A stretch of DNA of 9,907 nucleotides from CAYFJO01 sp964343305. Its GTDB lineage: Bacteria > Planctomycetota > Planctomycetia > Pirellulales > Pirellulaceae. The stretch spans positions 1 through 9,907 of the forward strand of contig CAYFJO010000411.1 of assembly GCA_964343305.1 (NCBI GenBank), in the 5' to 3' direction. Within the stretch, counting starts at the first letter, position 1; every line of letters begins with the position of its first letter. A program made the position numbers and the translations under genes. Below are positions 8,701 through 9,907 of this stretch, piece after piece. The notes below the pieces were generated by a model. That model made no database searches, was not told the origin of the DNA, and worked only from the letters and a program-made list of their open reading frames with translations.

Positions 8701-9038
8701 GCCAAGGCAAAATCCGTAACCGAATTCTTGATCCACACGTCCTTGCCGTTGGCGGCGCGAGGCGGGTTTGGAAGATCAGTCGCCAGCGGGTCGCTCCATC
8801 CGGACTTGTAGCTACGCCGGGCCTCGTCGAGCGTCTTGGCCGCGGCCACTCGATTCGCGCCGGTTACAAACAGCACGGTCTGGCGAGCCGATTGGCCGGC
8901 AGCAAGGTTTCCCAACTGCCAGGTTAGGACACCGTCTGTGTTGCCCACCGACTGTTGCCCGTCCGCCCAGACCGGTGTCACCGGAAACAAAACGATCGCC
9001 GCCAACAACGCCGTCAAAACCGAACTGCGTGGGACCAT
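5790..9038 (-). CDS. Exported large HzsA-related PD40 protein with two c-type haem sites
   Basis: This 1082-residue protein starts at the ATG at 9038, preceded by GAGGAG with a seven-base gap. It opens with a signal peptide (hydrophobic VLTALLAAIVLFPV, cleavage after VWA at residue 25). A TTG 37 codons further up would place the repeat DNA inside the protein and hide the signal peptide. Residues about 26-365 are a long N-terminal region I do not recognise beyond beta-rich, domain-like sequence. Residues 368-390 form a short charged helix or coiled coil. A PD40-type propeller occupies about 430-800 (ITEGPFDDLDPVYLPDGGIA, DGRLIYSRWEY). The hydrazine synthase alpha middle-domain motif follows (GTAPVEKDGSF near 840, MPGERRGCVGCHEG). 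Haem sites are CVGCH at 887 and CVECH at 937. HYG at 1036 and WIDT near 1058 match the 804-residue paralogue, and the protein ends soon after. The residue four after the first CxxCH histidine is Thr. Likely periplasmic; substrate unknown. Confidence 0.87.
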   Translation of the reverse strand: MVPRSSVLTALLAAIVLFPVTPVWADGQQSVGNTDGVLTWQLGNLAAGQSARQTVLFVTGANRVAAAKTLDEARRSYKSGWSDPLATDLPNPPRAANGKDVWIKNSVTDFALAADGAFFWERGRVQSLHAGSKGQLSRVSFYVHYGADTARHAGIRINGSPRLDGVKVIRSTQKIAADQCITELATTDGQLHLQIRTAMGKGPVVAQEYVVTNVGEKLINDVRVSSYANLEADHSHENDRGLLDPELGALVTIDPSSKVVCMMAGTERPESGWSGSWPSQPQLAKGEGLPLGKWVAVKDLPKTKIPAGPDPPVTEEPTTVSLTRAEADEVIAADWMLQAEGQSLRIRATEEIGWAHNIADRLAKMPGAPKLDRELVELATLEKELAALKTKPADPVGDKAMYLAVRRVKRRIIFSNPVIDFDQVLFIDQPYPHGREWRHQARHRNGMMATPGGRLLMLDGLSPAGKVRKVGDMPLGSYWKPDVSFDGKRALFCFKPADEKAFHIFEADLESGDVRQITEGPFDDLDPVYLPDGGIAFSSTRTQSYVRCMPYTYVYTLFRMDSDGTNIRCISHNNEPDWAPILLDDGRLIYSRWEYTDKALWRIESMWTVRPDGTLHETFYGNQSVWPDHLGEARQIPGTGKVLFTGTAHHNYFAGTLGIIDPKQGRNYPNGLTQITSEVAWPECGAGPDDQKIAMKGYHHRGRKADYKSPYPLSEGYFLVSRNTGPFNLYFMDIYGNKELIYRGTHNIWYGMPVRPRPKPPALPDQVAWPNEDRTNQQPGTLFSSDVYEGSGIPRGLAKHIRVIQSDHKTYTTWDRDFRTAGPAVSAVQEDSVKRILGTAPVEKDGSFQIEVPSGVAVHFQLLDDKYRALQTMRSFSGVMPGERRGCVGCHEGQTDAPISSKALALYRSPSKLTEPPWGIASIGFERLVQPVLNNHCVECHDGGDRSSLPNLAARRADPNRRYKLDATIDLGWGTGPRRWGVFSESYLYLLRSGLSGVMLVENYHQRDPVAYKTAPPMKHLSYNSRLLKLAASGEHYGVKVDEVGRRKLIGWIDTMGPYRGLPDIRAINDPRCRDAPIVQRP

Positions 9039-9045
9039 GGTTTGT

Positions 9046-9051
9046 CTCCTC
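9046..9051 (-). promoter_or_regulatory. Ribosome binding site of the 1082-residue HzsA-related gene
   Basis: The minus strand reads GAGGAG, a strong Shine-Dalgarno match seven bases before the ATG at 9038. It fixes the start immediately ahead of the signal peptide. Confidence 0.85.
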
Positions 9052-9088
9052 AGGTTGTCAGGGTCGACCGATGAATGACTTTTCGATT

Positions 9089-9118
9089 TTGAACGCCCCG
9101 CCGAGCTCCGCTCGGTGG
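9089..9118. repeat. Hairpin repeat, copy 1
   Basis: A TTGAACGCC flank leads into a 21-base hairpin core at 9098-9118 with arms CCGCCGAG and CTCGGTGG (7 of 8 paired) and loop CTCCG. The core matches copy 2 at 18 of 21 positions. All but one of the differences lie in the loop and the other is at the start of it, so the stem is intact in both. Confidence 0.78.
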
Positions 9119-9150
9119 TCGGATTGATTCTGCACTTGATGTTTTCCAAA

Positions 9151-9184
9151 TTGAATGCCGCCCCCGCCGAGTTCTACTCGGTGG
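9151..9184. repeat. Hairpin repeat, copy 2
   Basis: This is a direct copy of the hairpin at 9089-9118, 66 bases further on (core to core). The flank is TTGAATGCC with four extra bases (GCCC), then core 9164-9184 with identical arms CCGCCGAG and CTCGGTGG and loop TTCTA. Similar CCGAG...CTCGG hairpins are familiar to me from planctomycete intergenic DNA (memory, not checked). Confidence 0.78.
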
Positions 9185-9241
9185 AGGCGTCGAGTGCTTT
9201 ATTCGTCTGGGTAGTGCAAAATCGTTTGTCCCATCAAGCAA

Positions 9242-9251
9242 AGCTCGGCGG
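9242..9251 (-). repeat. Possible inverted half copy of the hairpin repeat
   Basis: AGCTCGGCGG on the plus strand is identical to ten bases of the reverse complement of copy 1 (one arm plus loop edge). It lies 8 bases beyond the stop codon of the peroxidase-like gene. Ten bases in GC-rich DNA can match by chance, so this is tentative. Confidence 0.35.
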
Positions 9252-9259
9252 AGACACGC

Positions 9260-9907
9260 TTACAACGACAAGAGGTACTCCACCAAATCGTCCAGCTCTT
9301 GTTCCGTCAGCTCGTTGGCTTTACCGTGTTTGCCCTGCTCGTTGTGCTTGGTGAAGATCTCTTTGACGGTCAGCGCACGACCGTCGTGCAGGTAGGGGGC
9401 CGTTCGGTAGGCTTCGATCAACGACGGAGTGTCGTAACGACCATCCTTCTCCTTATAGTGGTCGCTCAAAGTGCCGATGTTGTGCATCTTTTTGTCGGTG
9501 AAGAACGGCCCAGGGTGACACCGCGCACAAGCCGCTTTGCCCTCGAACAACCGCTTGCCGCGCTGGCCGGCCTCAGTCAACTTGCCGTCCGCCGCAAGCT
9601 GCGGGCTCGGCACGGGCCGTAACGAAACCAGATAAGCGAACAGGTCGTCCACTTCCTGCTCGGTCGGCACGATCATGTTTGTTGATTCCAGGCCCCCCTT
9701 GGCGCAGGCGCGCGCCGACGCCATCGTCGCGCGCCGATTCATCGGCTCTGTCTTGTCAAGGTGAAGGAGACTGATCGTATCTTTGGCGTTCCCAATTCCA
9801 TCGTTCAGGAAGTCCCACCGCAAACCATCGATGCGGCCCTCGTTCGCATGACAAGACGCACAACTGTGCCAGCGTTGAAAGGCATGTGTCGCGTCGTGAA
9901 AGATGAT
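9260..9907 (-). CDS. Dihaem cytochrome c peroxidase/MauG-like protein (5' end outside window)
   Basis: The open frame enters from the window edge and ends at TAA 9262-9260, giving the last 215 residues. Two c-haem sites are visible: CASCH at visible residues 16-20 (WHSCASCH, then GLRWDFLNDGIGN, typical of the N-terminal peroxidase haem domain) and CARCH at 127-131 (GKAACARCHPGPFFTD). The end has the family signature RTAPYLHDGRAL with a following KHN. The full protein is expected to be exported. Many planctomycete members carry an extra N-terminal domain such as a propeller, which cannot be judged here. Known chemistry in the family is peroxide reduction or radical-based protein oxidation; which applies here is open. 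It is on the same strand as the HzsA-related genes but 221 bases upstream of them, so cotranscription is uncertain. Confidence 0.85.
   Translation of the reverse strand: MIFHDATHAFQRWHSCASCHANEGRIDGLRWDFLNDGIGNAKDTISLLHLDKTEPMNRRATMASARACAKGGLESTNMIVPTEQEVDDLFAYLVSLRPVPSPQLAADGKLTEAGQRGKRLFEGKAACARCHPGPFFTDKKMHNIGTLSDHYKEKDGRYDTPSLIEAYRTAPYLHDGRALTVKEIFTKHNEQGKHGKANELTEQELDDLVEYLLSL

Larger units (their letters stand above)
9039..9259. other. 221-base intergenic region with hairpin repeats
   Basis: This is the longest gap between genes in the window. It holds the ribosome binding site of the 1082-residue gene, two direct hairpin repeats and a short inverted fragment of them. I found no convincing sigma70 promoter: a TTGCAC on the minus strand at 9219-9214 has no matching -10 box at 17 bases. 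I also see no hairpin with T-run behind the peroxidase stop. It could still be a transcript boundary because it is the longest gap. Confidence 0.6.

Noticed and set aside
3274..9038. Hydrazine synthase (anammox) locus
   Set aside because: No HzsB/C-like gene is present, and the position expected to hold the haem-binding Tyr is Ser or Thr. Only the alpha-related architecture is shared.
9039..9149. N-terminal extension of the 1082-residue protein to a TTG at 9149
   Set aside because: It would translate hairpin-repeat DNA and place 37 polar residues before the signal peptide; the ATG at 9038 has GAGGAG at ideal spacing.
9089..9184. CRISPR array or intrinsic terminators
   Set aside because: Only two repeat copies with unequal flanks and no spacer regularity or cas genes; the hairpins are not followed by a T-run on the minus strand.

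Overview
The window looks like planctomycete chromosome (Pirellulales-type or a relative; inferred). It has moderately high GC, exported proteins that join PD40 beta-propellers to CxxCH haem modules of the hydrazine-synthase-alpha-related (HzsA-related) type, a cytochrome b/multihaem c fusion, and short palindromic repeats in the gaps between genes. All five genes lie on the minus strand, so the reading order runs from high to low coordinates. No tRNA, rRNA, CRISPR array, transposase or phage gene was seen, and no gene-free stretch exceeds about 220 bases.

Layout in transcription order: (1) 9907-9260, the C-terminal 215 residues of a dihaem cytochrome c peroxidase/MauG-like protein, cut by the window edge. 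(2) 9259-9039, a 221-base gap with two direct copies of a hairpin repeat and a short inverted piece of it. (3) 9038-5790, a 1082-residue exported HzsA-related PD40 protein with two c-type haem sites. (4) 5789-5689, a gap with two GCTAGC-centred palindromes. (5) 5688-3274, an 804-residue exported HzsA-related paralogue with three c-type haem sites. (6) 3264-1921, a HemN/HemW-like radical SAM enzyme that starts 9 bases after the previous stop. (7) 1920-1824, a gap with a 52-base palindrome. (8) 1823-1, a five-helix membrane cytochrome b fused to a pentahaem cytochrome c, cut by the other window edge.

My inference is that genes 3 to 8 form a redox module. The membrane b/c fusion would exchange electrons between the quinone pool and periplasmic c haems, the two HzsA-related proteins would be periplasmic catalytic or electron-carrying partners, and the cytoplasmic radical SAM protein, coupled to one of them, could supply or modify a tetrapyrrole. 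The substrate cannot be read from the sequence. These are not canonical hydrazine synthases: no beta or gamma subunit is present here, and the tyrosine expected four residues after the CxxCH histidine is absent in both proteins. The dihaem peroxidase-like gene lies behind a longer gap and may belong to a separate transcript.
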